Source of the DNA: Umbelopsis ramanniana AG
Lineage: Eukaryota; Mucoromycota; Umbelopsidomycetes; Umbelopsidales; Umbelopsidaceae
DNA length: 64,000 nucleotides
Reading direction: 5' to 3'
NCBI RefSeq assembly: GCF_025399195.1
Contig: NW_026252130.1
Span: 151,321-215,320, forward strand
Under the pieces are notes generated by a model, which was not told the origin of the DNA, did not search any database, and saw nothing but the letters and a program-made list of their open reading frames with translations. Numbering within the stretch: position 1 is the first letter of the stretch; every line of letters starts with the position of its first letter. Of this stretch, positions 24,336-34,231 are shown piece by piece. The translations under genes and the position numbers were made by a program.

Positions 24336-25563
24336 ATGTCAACTGAAAAAATCACTTGTTTATTAAACTGGCACGCAACTCCATACCATCTACCACTGTT
24401 TCTGGCTGAAAAGCTCGATTACTTCTCGGAAGAGGGAATAAAGGTAGCCATCCTTGAGCCTAATAATCCCTCGGATGTTACTGAAATCATTGGATCGGGT
24501 AAAGTGGACCTTGGTTGCAAAGCTATGATTCATACAATCGCTGGCAAGGCTAGAGGTTTCCCCATCAAATCTATTGGAACCCTGTTGGACGAGCCTTTTA
24601 CCGGTGTGGTATATCTCAAATCCAAGAGTGGAATCACTGCTGATTTTCAAAGTCTGAGGAACAAGCGTATAGGCTATGTTGGCGAATTTGGCAAAATTCA
24701 GCTGGATGAACTCACTCGCCATTACGGTATGACTCCACAAGACTACAAGGCTGTTCGTGTTGGTATGAATGTGACTGGTGCCATTATCCGTGGCGAAATC
24801 GACGCGGGTATTGGCTTAGAAAATGTTCAAATGGTGGAATTGGAAGAGTGGTCTGTCCAGCAAGGACGCAGCCGCGATGATGTCCAGATGCTGCGTATTG
24901 ACGAACTCGCGGAATTGGGCTGCTGCTGCTTCTGTTCTGTAAGTGGCCGCTGATCTACAATTTCATACGGGCCAACACTAACGAATGTATGCAGATTCTG
25001 TTTATTGGAAACGAAGATTTCATTCGGGCAAATCCGGAAAAAGTCAAGGCGTTTATGAAGGCTGTCAAAAGAGGTAGTGAATATATGTTTCAACAGCCAG
25101 CTGACGCTTACGAGTTGTTTGTGGAAATGAAGCCTTATATGAACAGCGACGTCAATCGCAAAATTTTTCAACGCTCTTTCCGCTACATGTCTTATGACAT
25201 GAAGAATGTTCGAAGAGACTGGGATAAGGTTACAAAGTACTGCAAGAGACTAGGTATTGTGGATGATGGATTTGAGCAGAACCAAACCAACGATTTTCTT
25301 ACTTGGTCGTTGAACCCGGAAGATCCTGCTGGGTTCATCCACCCCACAATTGAAACTGGCGTTTTGAATAAGTGCAAAGGTGATTTGTGCAAGTCTGTCA
25401 CTAGCGAAAGGGTAATACCCATTCAAGGTGAGTGCGATACTTTTTCAGCATTCGGTACAGGTTTATCTTGCTAACGTTTTCAACCTATGTCATTGCGCCT
25501 ACTATGTTTTATTGGAACTTGTGGTATGTTACTGTAGAGCAGTTGCAAGATGGTCGACGCTAG
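24336..25563 (+). CDS. THI5: THI5/NMT1-type HMP-P synthase (thiamine pyrimidine)
   Basis: Makes 4-amino-5-hydroxymethyl-2-methylpyrimidine phosphate, the pyrimidine half of thiamine, from its own active-site histidine and PLP (a suicide enzyme in yeast). Residues match: Lys62 (PLP), His66 in CKAMIHT, and the CCCFC iron motif at 196-200. Exons 24336-24938 and 24995-25427 are secure. A third exon 25538-25563 (110-nt intron, GTGAGT...GTAG) keeps frame and ends in TAG, giving 353 residues. Without the last splice the frame ends at 25474. With a distal acceptor at 25691 it would end in Asp-Gln at 25699. A TPP aptamer begins inside the third exon, so the 3' end is probably thiamine-regulated by alternative splicing. 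Confidence 0.93.
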
Positions 25564-25661
25564 GGGTGCCTGTTACATCGCCAAATTTGGTGCTGTACAT
25601 GGCTGAGATCATACTCTCAATACCTGATCAGGTTAGGACCTGCGAAGGGAAGTCGTCGACC
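25552..25661 (+). promoter_or_regulatory. TPP riboswitch (THI element) at the 3' end of THI5
   Basis: P1 is a perfect 8-bp stem, GGTCGACG (25552-25559) with CGTCGACC (25654-25661). Then come the conserved GGGGTGCC (25563-25570) and a P3 stem-loop (TGT-ACA and CGCC-GGTG pairings, 25571-25600). GGCTGAGA (25601-25608) closes P2 and starts the pyrimidine-sensing J3-2. CCTGATC (25623-25629) is followed by the P5 hairpin CAGG-TTAGGA-CCTG. The pyrophosphate-sensor tail is GCGAAGGGAAG. All invariant TPP-aptamer blocks are present in order and on the coding strand. The P1 5' strand overlaps the last codons and the TAG stop of the proximal third exon. The whole aptamer lies in the intron if the distal acceptor is used. 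Confidence 0.95.
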
Positions 25662-25689
25662 CAATTATGCTAGCCATTATATTCTTTTC

Positions 25690-25700
25690 AGATCAATAAA
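25690..25700 (+). other. Candidate distal 3' splice site and polyadenylation signal
   Basis: ATTCTTTTCAG ending at 25691 is a strong acceptor directly after the aptamer. It is followed at once by AATAAA (25695-25700). Using this acceptor with the donor at 25428 would remove the entire riboswitch. Confidence 0.45.
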
Positions 25701-26520
25701 TAATTGAAATTGAAAAATGCGTAGGCTCATTAATGAATATGAGTGTTTGTGAGTGCGTAAATACATATGTTGTATCGCATTGCTTGAGGAACAGAATTTT
25801 GGTGTACCAAGTATATCAGCGGGCGAGCCAGTAGTAGTATGCAAATGCACAGAGAAAGGGATGCTGACAGTAAACAGTTAAACAAGCAAATATGCTTTAA
25901 TGAGTAATAAAGACTTGAGATTAGCAGTGACGAAGTTAAAAATACTACTTATTGTGTGGAATTGAAGGGAACAAGGCGGCATCAATATGGAGTTGCCGGG
26001 ATCAATCGCCCATTCCTCCCGGTTACCATTAGCTACTTCCTACAGAGATTGAGGTTAGCTCTTTCCCACCAAAGCAGGTTGAAAAAGTCAAACAATGGAT
26101 ATGGCATTCGTAGCATTGAAGCCAACAGACATTGGTTTAACGTTAAACCAACTTTGCCGACCGTAACTTAACCTTAACAGACACTGCCTTCTGTGAGGAA
26201 TGCATCCTATCTACTATACCAGCTTCTCATACAAAATTATAAATAGTAAAAGATAACTCTTATTATGCGGAAGATACTTTGTATATTGGAACACCAAAAG
26301 GCAGTAGGGTTGATTTGCTATACCCCACGTTTTTTTTTTTTTTGATTTAAGACCATCGTCCGCTCCAGACTAAATGATATGAGACCGACAACTAATGAAG
26401 CTGTACCTAAAGCGTCATTTCATTCCAATGATCAAATGGAACTTTGACACTTCATTATGTTACTTGTTTATTACCTATTCAATCTTTATTGGAAACACGG
26501 ACCATTATATACCGGTGAGC

Positions 26521-26759
26521 GATGTGCTTCAGTGACTATGGACTGAAAATATAATACTGAGCCAAACATGGCCTTTCATGGGAAATGTATATAAGTGGTG
26601 TCATAGAATAAAAGGACATGCCCTTACTGTACCTTTTACTTCAAATGCTTCAAATCGAGAATCCATGTCAAGAGTCGTATACTGGAGAATGTGTAAATGG
26701 TTTTGGGAGTTTAAAGTCTTAGTCACTTAGGCTTCAACGGAGAAAATGTAAATTAATGT
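26521..26759. repeat. Dispersed degenerate repeat, copy A
   Basis: Shares ordered blocks with 62835-63064 in the same orientation: GGAAATGTA, TGTCATA, AAATGCT..CAAATCG, GTATACTG, GAGTTT, and CGGAGAAAAT..ATTAATG. Probably an old transposon or duplicated non-coding segment. Confidence 0.55.
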
Positions 26760-27747
26760 GACTCTTCTTCTCATAGTGGTAGTCTTAGACATACTTTTCA
26801 TTCAAAGGTAGATTTGATGGCAGTTATCATGCTGCCTCTCACTACCTGCAAAGCACAAAAATAATACACGATTACCAGTAGCAAGTATACTTCGTTATTA
26901 TATGTTGAAGGAGGCAAAGATTAGATATCGACATCCTGTAAGATTTAATGCGCAGTTCCACTGGAGACCAAAGATCCCATCGGAAACAGATGTAGTACCA
27001 GCTGTGGCTCGACGAGAAAACCTGGGATGCCGACAGGGTAGCACACAAATCAAAGCAGCAAGCGAAGCATCTGTAAAAGCTCAAGCCTCAGTACCTGTTT
27101 AAGTGCGCATATATGAGCTTTGTTGTAAAACAAAACCATTGTGCTCTGTCTGGCTGAAAACTACCCCGCAAATATGCACCAGCGGACATATCAGTAATCA
27201 TGGACAATCTTGTTATGTTTCCAATAGCTTATACTTTATGCACCTTGTTGACGAAGATCATCTGAATAATTGCCCCTTCCGTTGAGGCCAGGATCTACAG
27301 TTAAGTGTATATGAAACTGCGCAATGCCGATACCCTTTACTGCGCAGTGTGCACCCATTGACCAATTTAGGGTAAAGACAGCGTGCGGATTCACTCATTG
27401 TAATTTCACATTGGCTTTATTCACCTGATATCCTGCAACTTATACACTAATTCATCCTTTAATAATGTTTATTAATAGAAAAGGAAAATTGTTGGTTTCT
27501 CGGTAATGAGGATCATCAACGTCTTTTGTGCACTACTTCGCAGCAGTAAATCCCCGCCTGCTAACGGTTACTCTTCCTCTGAGTAATTTATTGGGTTCTC
27601 AATCAGGATGGAAGCTTAGTCTGGGTACCCAAGCCATACCAGCTGAAGGTCTCGGCACTTGCCTTTCGCTTTCTTAAATATGCCATGTATCGTCACACGA
27701 ATTTTATGTGAAGCTATGTCAGTGTCACAGCGCAGTTTACATCAAAT

Positions 27748-27756
27748 TATATAAAT
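27748..27756 (+). promoter_or_regulatory. TATA box of lysozyme gene
   Basis: TATATAAAT, 54 bp upstream of the ATG at 27802. Confidence 0.5.
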
Positions 27757-27801
27757 GTGCAATGCGCTGAAGTGCTTTTCTCAACTCATTAGCGGTTTAA
27801 A

Positions 27802-28977
27802 ATGCACATTACAAACACTCTTCTTGTTGGTTCTCTTTTGGTGGCTAGCCTTTTCTCTTCGCAAGCTGAAGCTTGCATTACTGCAAAGGCTGCTCTTGAT
27901 GGCCGTAAGTCTCCCAGCACTTCCGCTGCCAGAACCTCCAATGTGTATAAGACAGGACAATGTATCAACGGTACGCATAATGAACGATCTTACCCATTGT
28001 TGAATGAACGTAATGTAACACTTTTTCCCTATAGTCAAGTGCCAGACTACTGGATCCACCATTTATGGTAGCAACATTTGGGACTATGGTAATATTTAAT
28101 GGGAAGAAAAATAGCTCCTGCAAAAAAATTTTTTTTCTGATATGTTCTCCTTTTCCGTTTCCTTCAACGTCAACTCCAGATGGCAAGTACTATTTGCCAG
28201 ACGCTTATGTCAAGACTGGATACTCTGGATTTGACCCCAAGATTCCCGTAAGCTATGGTTTGTCACTTCCAGCATTCGTTGTTGCTCAAAAAGCTGACGT
28301 TACCATTTGTTGTTTATTTGCTTTAGAGATGTAGCTCCGGTGGCGGTTCTGGTGGTGGCTCTAGCGGTGGTGGCTGCGGTGGCCACATGAACTCTGTCGG
28401 TCTCAGCTTCCTTGAATTGCATGAAGGCTTTGTATCCACTTTCAGAGATGACGGTGCTGGCCATATGAGTATTGGCTTTGGTCATAACTGCGATGCGTAA
28501 GTAGAAAGATCTGAAGCTGAGACAAACATTTAAAGAGTACTGAACCTCTGTATATTATAGCGATCCTCAACACTGCAAGGAAATTAAGACTCCTATCAGC
28601 AAGGCAACTGGACTCACTCTCCTCAAGAAAGACCTCAAGTCGTACGAAGCTGCAGTCTGCGCTGCCGTGAAAAGTCAGAAATGCCCTCTTAACTGCAATC
28701 AATTCAATGCTCTCGTCAGCTTCACTTATAATGTTGGTGTCGGCGGCTTCAAAGGCAGTAAGATCTACGAGCACATGGCCAACCGCGACTATAAGGTAAA
28801 CTTGCTCCATCATGGATTGAGTATATACATACTGTCTACTAACACAGTCTTCACCTCATTTAGGGTATATACAATCTCTTCCCTCATGAATACCTTAACG
28901 GTGGCACACTTCTTACAAGACGCCAAGCCGAAGCTAAGCTTTTCAACACTGCTACCTCAACTAGCTCTGGATGCTGA
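27802..28977 (+). CDS. Secreted GH24 (phage-type) lysozyme with N-terminal SH3b domain
   Basis: Six exons (27802-27970, 28035-28088, 28180-28247, 28327-28496, 28561-28795, 28864-28977) join in frame to 269 residues. Signal peptide 1-24 ends near SSQAEAC. Residues about 25-97 form a bacterial-SH3-like wall-binding domain (GSTIYGSNIWDY, GKYYLPDAYVKTG). A Gly/Ser linker (GGGSGGGSSGGGCGG) follows. The GH24 domain has LELHEGF (catalytic Glu region), GAGHMSIGFGHNC and FNALVSFTYNVG. It should cleave peptidoglycan and act outside the cell against bacteria or in bacterial feeding. Cys residues in mature and linker parts suggest disulfides. GH24 enzymes of this form in fungi are often of bacterial/phage origin; the five introns show it is long settled. 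Confidence 0.92.
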
Positions 28978-29140
28978 AATATTGAATAGCTTATTAAAAA
29001 ATAGCTGTGTTGCTAAAATATTACAATATAACGAAGTTTTTTATTCAATTATGAATCAGATTTTTATCGAAGCTAACGATGGCGGTGATCATTCTATGAA
29101 CTGAACTGAATATGCACCATTACAGAAATTGCTTTTAATA

Positions 29141-30019
29141 TCAAGCTATATGACTTCCCAAGAATGAGATGATGTCAATTCCTATCTCCTCAACGTGAGT
29201 TTCTAATGCAAAGTGTCCAGCATCTAACAATTTAACGACTGTGTTGCTTGGATTATCACGTTTAAAAGCTTCTGCACCAGCAGGAATGAAGATGCCGTCA
29301 TTCTTTCCCCATATCGCCAAAACCGGGACGTTATTATCTTTGATGTAGGCTTGAAATTGTGGATACAGATCTACATTGGTTCGATAATCGTAGAAGATAC
29401 CAAGCTGGATGTCCTTGTTGCCTGGTCGTTCGAGTAAAGCTTGATCCAAGTGATAGGATTCGGGCTGAATGCGTTCAAGCAGATCTTTTGGAACGCCATC
29501 AAAATACTGAGACTTTGTTCCCTCCAGTGTCAAAGCTGGTAGAAGCGCCTCGCGGTTTTGTTTACTATTGTCTTTCCACAGGCGCTGGATAGGCGCCCAG
29601 AAGTCTCCCAGTCCTTCCACATATGCATTACCGTTTTGAGAGATAATAGCCGTTATCTTCAGGTCTGGCCGAGTGAGAGCGAGCCGGAATCCAGTAGGAG
29701 CACCGTAATCGAAAACGTAAACAGCAAAGCTTTTGACATTTAATGCTGTAACAAAGTCTCCAATTGTTTTGGCAAAGTTCTCAAAGGTGTATTGATACTG
29801 TCTGTCGCTGGGAACCTCAGTGAAGCCAAAGCCAGGAAGGTCAGGAGCAAGAACGTGGTATCTATCCGCTAGGATGGGAATCAAATTTCGATATTGGTGA
29901 GATGAAGATGGATACCCATGAAGCAATAGAATGGTTGCATTGTTTCTTGATCCTGCTTCCCTATAGAATACGTTGATCCCATCGACTTGTGTGTACTTGT
30001 TTAGGATAGAGGAAGGCAT
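29141..30019 (-). CDS. Alpha/beta hydrolase (epoxide hydrolase / haloalkane dehalogenase-like)
   Basis: Single exon, 292 residues from the ATG at 30019. Serine-hydrolase fold with an Asp nucleophile: HGYPSSS oxyanion motif near residue 34, Asp104 in VFDYGAPTG, acid Asp in WGKNDGIF and base His in DAGHFALE. An Asp nucleophile with HGYP points to the epoxide hydrolase/dehalogenase branch, not an esterase. Cytosolic; substrate unknown. An upstream in-frame ATG at 30106 lies before the TATA box (30080-30087), so it is unlikely to be used. Converges with the lysozyme gene. Confidence 0.9.
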   Translation of the reverse strand: MPSSILNKYTQVDGINVFYREAGSRNNATILLLHGYPSSSHQYRNLIPILADRYHVLAPDLPGFGFTEVPSDRQYQYTFENFAKTIGDFVTALNVKSFAVYVFDYGAPTGFRLALTRPDLKITAIISQNGNAYVEGLGDFWAPIQRLWKDNSKQNREALLPALTLEGTKSQYFDGVPKDLLERIQPESYHLDQALLERPGNKDIQLGIFYDYRTNVDLYPQFQAYIKDNNVPVLAIWGKNDGIFIPAGAEAFKRDNPSNTVVKLLDAGHFALETHVEEIGIDIISFLGSHIA

Positions 30020-30079
30020 TGTGGAAAGATGTAAAATACTTGATTTAATAATCTTGAATTGAGTCAAGTCCCATTCGAT

Positions 30080-30087
30080 ATTTATAA
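30080..30087 (-). promoter_or_regulatory. TATA box of alpha/beta hydrolase gene
   Basis: TATAAAT on the minus strand about 60 bp before the ATG at 30019; supports the shorter start. Confidence 0.5.
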
Positions 30088-31012
30088 AAATTTGGATAGG
30101 TCGCAATTAATAATGAAGCATTGACCATGGTGTGGCAGTCCATCTGAGACCCAATTCAAGACGGGGCCATAAGGAACTCGGTTTATGAGGACGCTGAGAA
30201 AGCCGAATCACATAAGTTATGATAACCAAGATACTGAAATATTAATAAATAACCGATGTTGAGCTGGTTATGTTGTCTGAATGTTGAGTGAGCAGAACTT
30301 TGATGTTATGCATTCCATGAACGATGCAGGGATCCAGATTTCTACATGGGGAGTTTTGCGGGTTTTTCTTTTCGCGGAGCACAACATAGATGGCAAAAAT
30401 GCCTGTAAGCAATTTGCTATTTTATTATAGGTCAGGCAATCGTCTATTGAATTACTTGTTGTCTTCAATTACTTTTAATTTGGAATATTTTCCTTCATGA
30501 GGGACCCTTTGGTATAATACAACATCATTAATAATACAATCATCACCTTCCTTACTCGAGGTTTACGGCCCGAAGTGAACGGTGAGCAAAAATTTTCAAC
30601 GTCCATGGTACCGCTGATATCATCGCCATACATTATAAATCAAGACATGATGTACAAAACGATTGGCGTAGAACACCATCGCACCATTTCGGGATAACAA
30701 ACATTCCCAAGGCAAAATCCGCATTTCAACTTCTCAAATTTTTGCATAAGGTGACAACGACGTCTAAACATGCTACTGATAATGCCCAAGTATTGTCTTG
30801 ACACTTCTACGCCATCGCGTAGTGAGTGTCAACGTAACTAAAAATTAAACTCGCAGACAAATGTGCCAATGCAAGTAATGTTTCAGAATCAGATATATTA
30901 TTTTGACTAAGATTTGAAAAATAGGCATGTGATATGGGAGAGTGGGGAATATGATACATTGTAGTAGTGATATCAAGAATTAAAGGTAGGTGAAAAATTA
31001 GGCAGTATAGAG
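30088..31012. other. Intergenic
   Basis: No supported gene or repeat. AT-rich. Confidence 0.5.
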
Positions 31013-32910
31013 TTATACAGAAATCTGACCACCAAGAGCGTATACGAAGAAGAGTACCCATGCAGTAATAAGCGCAGCAATGAAGATACCAATATACACA
31101 TAGTTAAGGATTGTGGCTTTGGTATTGACATATGGATCCAAGCCTTGTCTTGTCAGTTCCAGTTGAGCGTTATTGATTTCTTCCATTTGCTCAGTACGCT
31201 TCTTACGTCCAACTTCCAACAAGTTGCTAAGGTAGACACGTTGTGTCAACCAGAGTACGGAGATGAGAATGAAGCCAACTACTGACAACGCAATGAACAA
31301 CGCCATAACACCTGTAATGATCTGTCAGCACCGCAAACATGTTCGAATCAGAGTACATACTGTCAACTCACCAGTATAAGCTTGGTTCTCAGTATTGTCC
31401 TGGACCACGCCAACAACGATATCCAGAATGGATGTTCCGATATTGTTAGAGCTCTTGTACATACCAAGGCCAGTACCAATGTAGTCCGACGGCAAAATCA
31501 TACCAATAGCGGTAATCATGGAAATCGGTCCGAACGCCAAGGAAATGGAATAGAAGACCATTCCAACAACAGCATTGACATAGGTCCAACCAAGCAAAGC
31601 CGCACTCAATATCATGAATATAGCAGAGATCAACACTGAAATCAAGGGTTTGTCAATACAACAGATGCTCTTGCTGTATTTACTTGTTTTGATCAATAAA
31701 TTACTTACAAATAATAAGCCGGCGACCAAACAAATCCATAAAGATACCAAGTATAGGAGTGGCAACGATGGGAACGACCAAGGAAGCACTAGCCGTATAA
31801 GCAGCCAAAATTTGCGTAGTGCCAAAGTGAACTTGTACCAATTCGGTGCTAATGGTTTGGAAGGAAGACCACACAGCGGCAAAGATGAATTCAATAAGAA
31901 TGATATGCCAGTAGTATACGGGGAACTTGGTAACCGATCGCCAGTTAAAGGCTTTCTTGGCCTTGAGTTCGATGATCTCCCGTTTGGTCACTACCGCTCC
32001 ACGCAACCGCTTAACGACAAGTGCGTACACGACGTTCATCACAATAGAGAAAGCGCAGATAATGAAGGAAAGCCAGAAAGACCAGACCCAGTCACCGGTA
32101 CCACTAACGATAGCCGAAGCAGCAATGGTTCCCAGAAACGTAGCGAGACGGCTTATAGACAGTTGTAAGCCGATGGCAATGGATAAATGCTGAGTACGAA
32201 ACCATTTTGATAAAAGCGATTCTTGCATAGTGACAATAAGGCCACTTCCAATACCAAAAATAACTCTTCCAGCAATCATAAGACCAAACGATTGAATTTT
32301 GGCAGCAATGGCCGTCAGCAAGCAGCCGACGATAATAAAGACATTGACCGCCAATGTACCCCAGGCGGATCCGAAAGCGTCAATAAAGAACCCACCAACA
32401 ATGGGGAAGATGGTGTTGATGATCGAAACGCTTGAGGACAAAACACCATAGCGAGTGTTGTCGATTGCAAGTTTCTGTTCTCAATGCAGTTGATTAAAAC
32501 CCGTTTCGCTGTTTCAAAGAAAGCCTTTGAGCAGCTTTACAACGCCTCCCTCCCCTTGAATGATAAGCCACCTTTAACTTACCGTTTTAATCGTTGACTT
32601 CATGGCCGATATGGCGCTTTGGGAGAAATGGGAGCCAACTAAGTTTGTGCGAACGTTGTTAACATCTAGCATATTGATATGTTAAATGATCAGATACGGC
32701 CTTACTTGGAAGCATCAATGCTGTGACTAGAGCTATAAGCTTGTACTGCCATGGCGCCGTGGCCAAAACGGCATCCGTTTCAGGGTCTTCCTGGTGATCT
32801 ATGGTAGGTATAATTTCGTCGTTTACGTCTGAATTGAACTTTTCATTTGAGGAAGGTTCAACAAGCTCTCTAGAAGGTGTATGATTTTCTGTTTTGAGTT
32901 CGCTTGCCAT
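31013..32910 (-). CDS. MFS transporter, MFSD1-like
   Basis: Five exons, 32910-32706, 32665-32583, 32474-31709, 31635-31372 and 31311-31013, all with consensus donors and frame-preserving joins, give 538 residues. An acidic cytosolic N-tail of about 70 residues precedes 12 helices. Family features: LVGSHFSQSAISAMK in TM1, then NTRYGVLSSSVSIINT, and MQESLLSKWFR after TM4 with GLQLSISRLATFLG in TM5. These match the MFSD1 group, whose animal member exports dipeptides from lysosomes; a vacuolar role here is inferred. The C-terminal helix ends in a short tail. The start at 32910 is used because the in-frame upstream codon is not ATG. Confidence 0.88.
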
Positions 32911-33318
32911 GATGGTAAGTGGGAAGAGTTGCTGCAAACAAAATTTTCATGGCTAGGCAGCAAATTTATTTATCAGATGCTGAGTTTTGAAGTAATTTTT
33001 TTGAGACACGTTTATCAGATGGAATGGTGCGGAAACCTTACCCTTGCCGCACGGAAGCGAGAGATGTATCACTTTAAAAAACTATATTTTTTTTTGAGCA
33101 GCCAATTGGTTGAATCCATTGTTCTCAGAACAAGAGTAAGTCATTGCAGCTTCAAGTTCCGCTGCCACAGAGTAATACCTGGGAACACGCAGACTGAATC
33201 GAAATGATGGAATACAGAAAGCCCAGCTTTATATTCCGCTGTACGATACAGAAGAAAAAAATATCTATACTACGGAAACCTACGTTTAGCACTGCTAGTG
33301 TCTATACTGACATCATAT
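32911..33318. other. Intergenic
   Basis: Promoter of the MFSD1-like gene and 3' flank of the SAP-like gene. Nothing else seen. Confidence 0.5.
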
Positions 33319-34231
33319 TTAGTAATAAGATAATGTATAGTCTTCCGGCTCCAGCTTCAAACGTCTTAAAATGGCATCTATGGATACAACAGGAGTAGCC
33401 CATTTGGGCGGCGAGTAATCTTTAACTTCTTCTGGATGGACGTCTTCTCCTTTGAGCTTCTGGTCGGATATTGAAAGCTGACTTTTGATTGGTTGTTCGT
33501 CGGTAAAACGTGCCTACGACACAAGGTTATCATCACTTGCTTGACTATATGTGCCCATACTGGAGAAATCTTACAAGATAAAGATGTCGTCTGGTCGATC
33601 TGTTTCTCACCGGTTGGCTGGGAGTATGGAAGAAATCGCTAAGCATGTCAATCAGCGCTGCCTTGCTTTTTCTAGCCGGTAAGAGACACAACTTGCATAT
33701 GCGTTTTATAAATCGAATATTATGTTGGGCTAACGCTGAGCTTAAGACCTGGTTACAAACATTTCAACCGAGTTAGCCAACAAGTGTATATTTTCCTCTT
33801 GCCTAAATGCCTAGATATTTTCAAATGCCATACAAGTTTTTTTGCAAGCTTTTCGAAGCCGTTGAATTCTAAAATGTTGTAGATTGCGTCTTTCTTGTTA
33901 GTTATTTGATAGAACAAAAGTTTGTGCAGCGCACGTATATCCACAGTGCTGCAATTAATAATGCTTTGTAGAACTACCAACTGAATTATGAGTGACAGTA
34001 GCTGGTCTCCAGATTATTAAGTCAATTTGTACCTCCAGTTATTTTCCATAGGGGTATTCCACTGCCCTTGGGAATAACAACATTTGCACGACTTGCTTTT
34101 CTTACAGGATTGATTGGTGGCTCAATAATTTTTGAAGGGGGTTTGGAGGTGCGTCCAAACGAAGTCACTCCAGATTTCACTGGCATGACCTCTTTGCGAA
34201 TTCGCCGGGTATACAACTTTCTTTGGACCAT
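33319..34231 (-). CDS. Small four-exon gene with an SAP-like segment, unrecognised
   Basis: Exons 34231-34106, 33980-33834, 33748-33611 and 33513-33319 join in phase 0 at every intron (donors GTAAGA, GTATGG, GTGAGA; branch CTAAC in intron 2). Total 201 residues. The N-terminus is basic (RKLYTRRIRKE). The middle has two bihelical stretches; the second (FIKRICKLCLLPARKSKAAL followed by IDMLSDFF) resembles an SAP DNA-binding motif. The C-terminus (PPKWATPVVSIDAILRRLKL) is distinct from any family I know. It could be a nuclear or mitochondrial DNA-associated protein; this is inference. The start may lie further upstream if another exon exists. Confidence 0.65.

Larger units (their letters stand above)
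25701..27801. other. Intergenic with a dispersed repeat copy
   Basis: No supported gene. A degenerate element at 26521-26759 is similar to 62835-63064. The lysozyme promoter is at the right end. Confidence 0.5.

Noticed and set aside
24022-24366. 114-codon plus-strand frame before THI5
   Set aside because: Overlaps the THI5 TATA box and start codon in another frame; no protein character.
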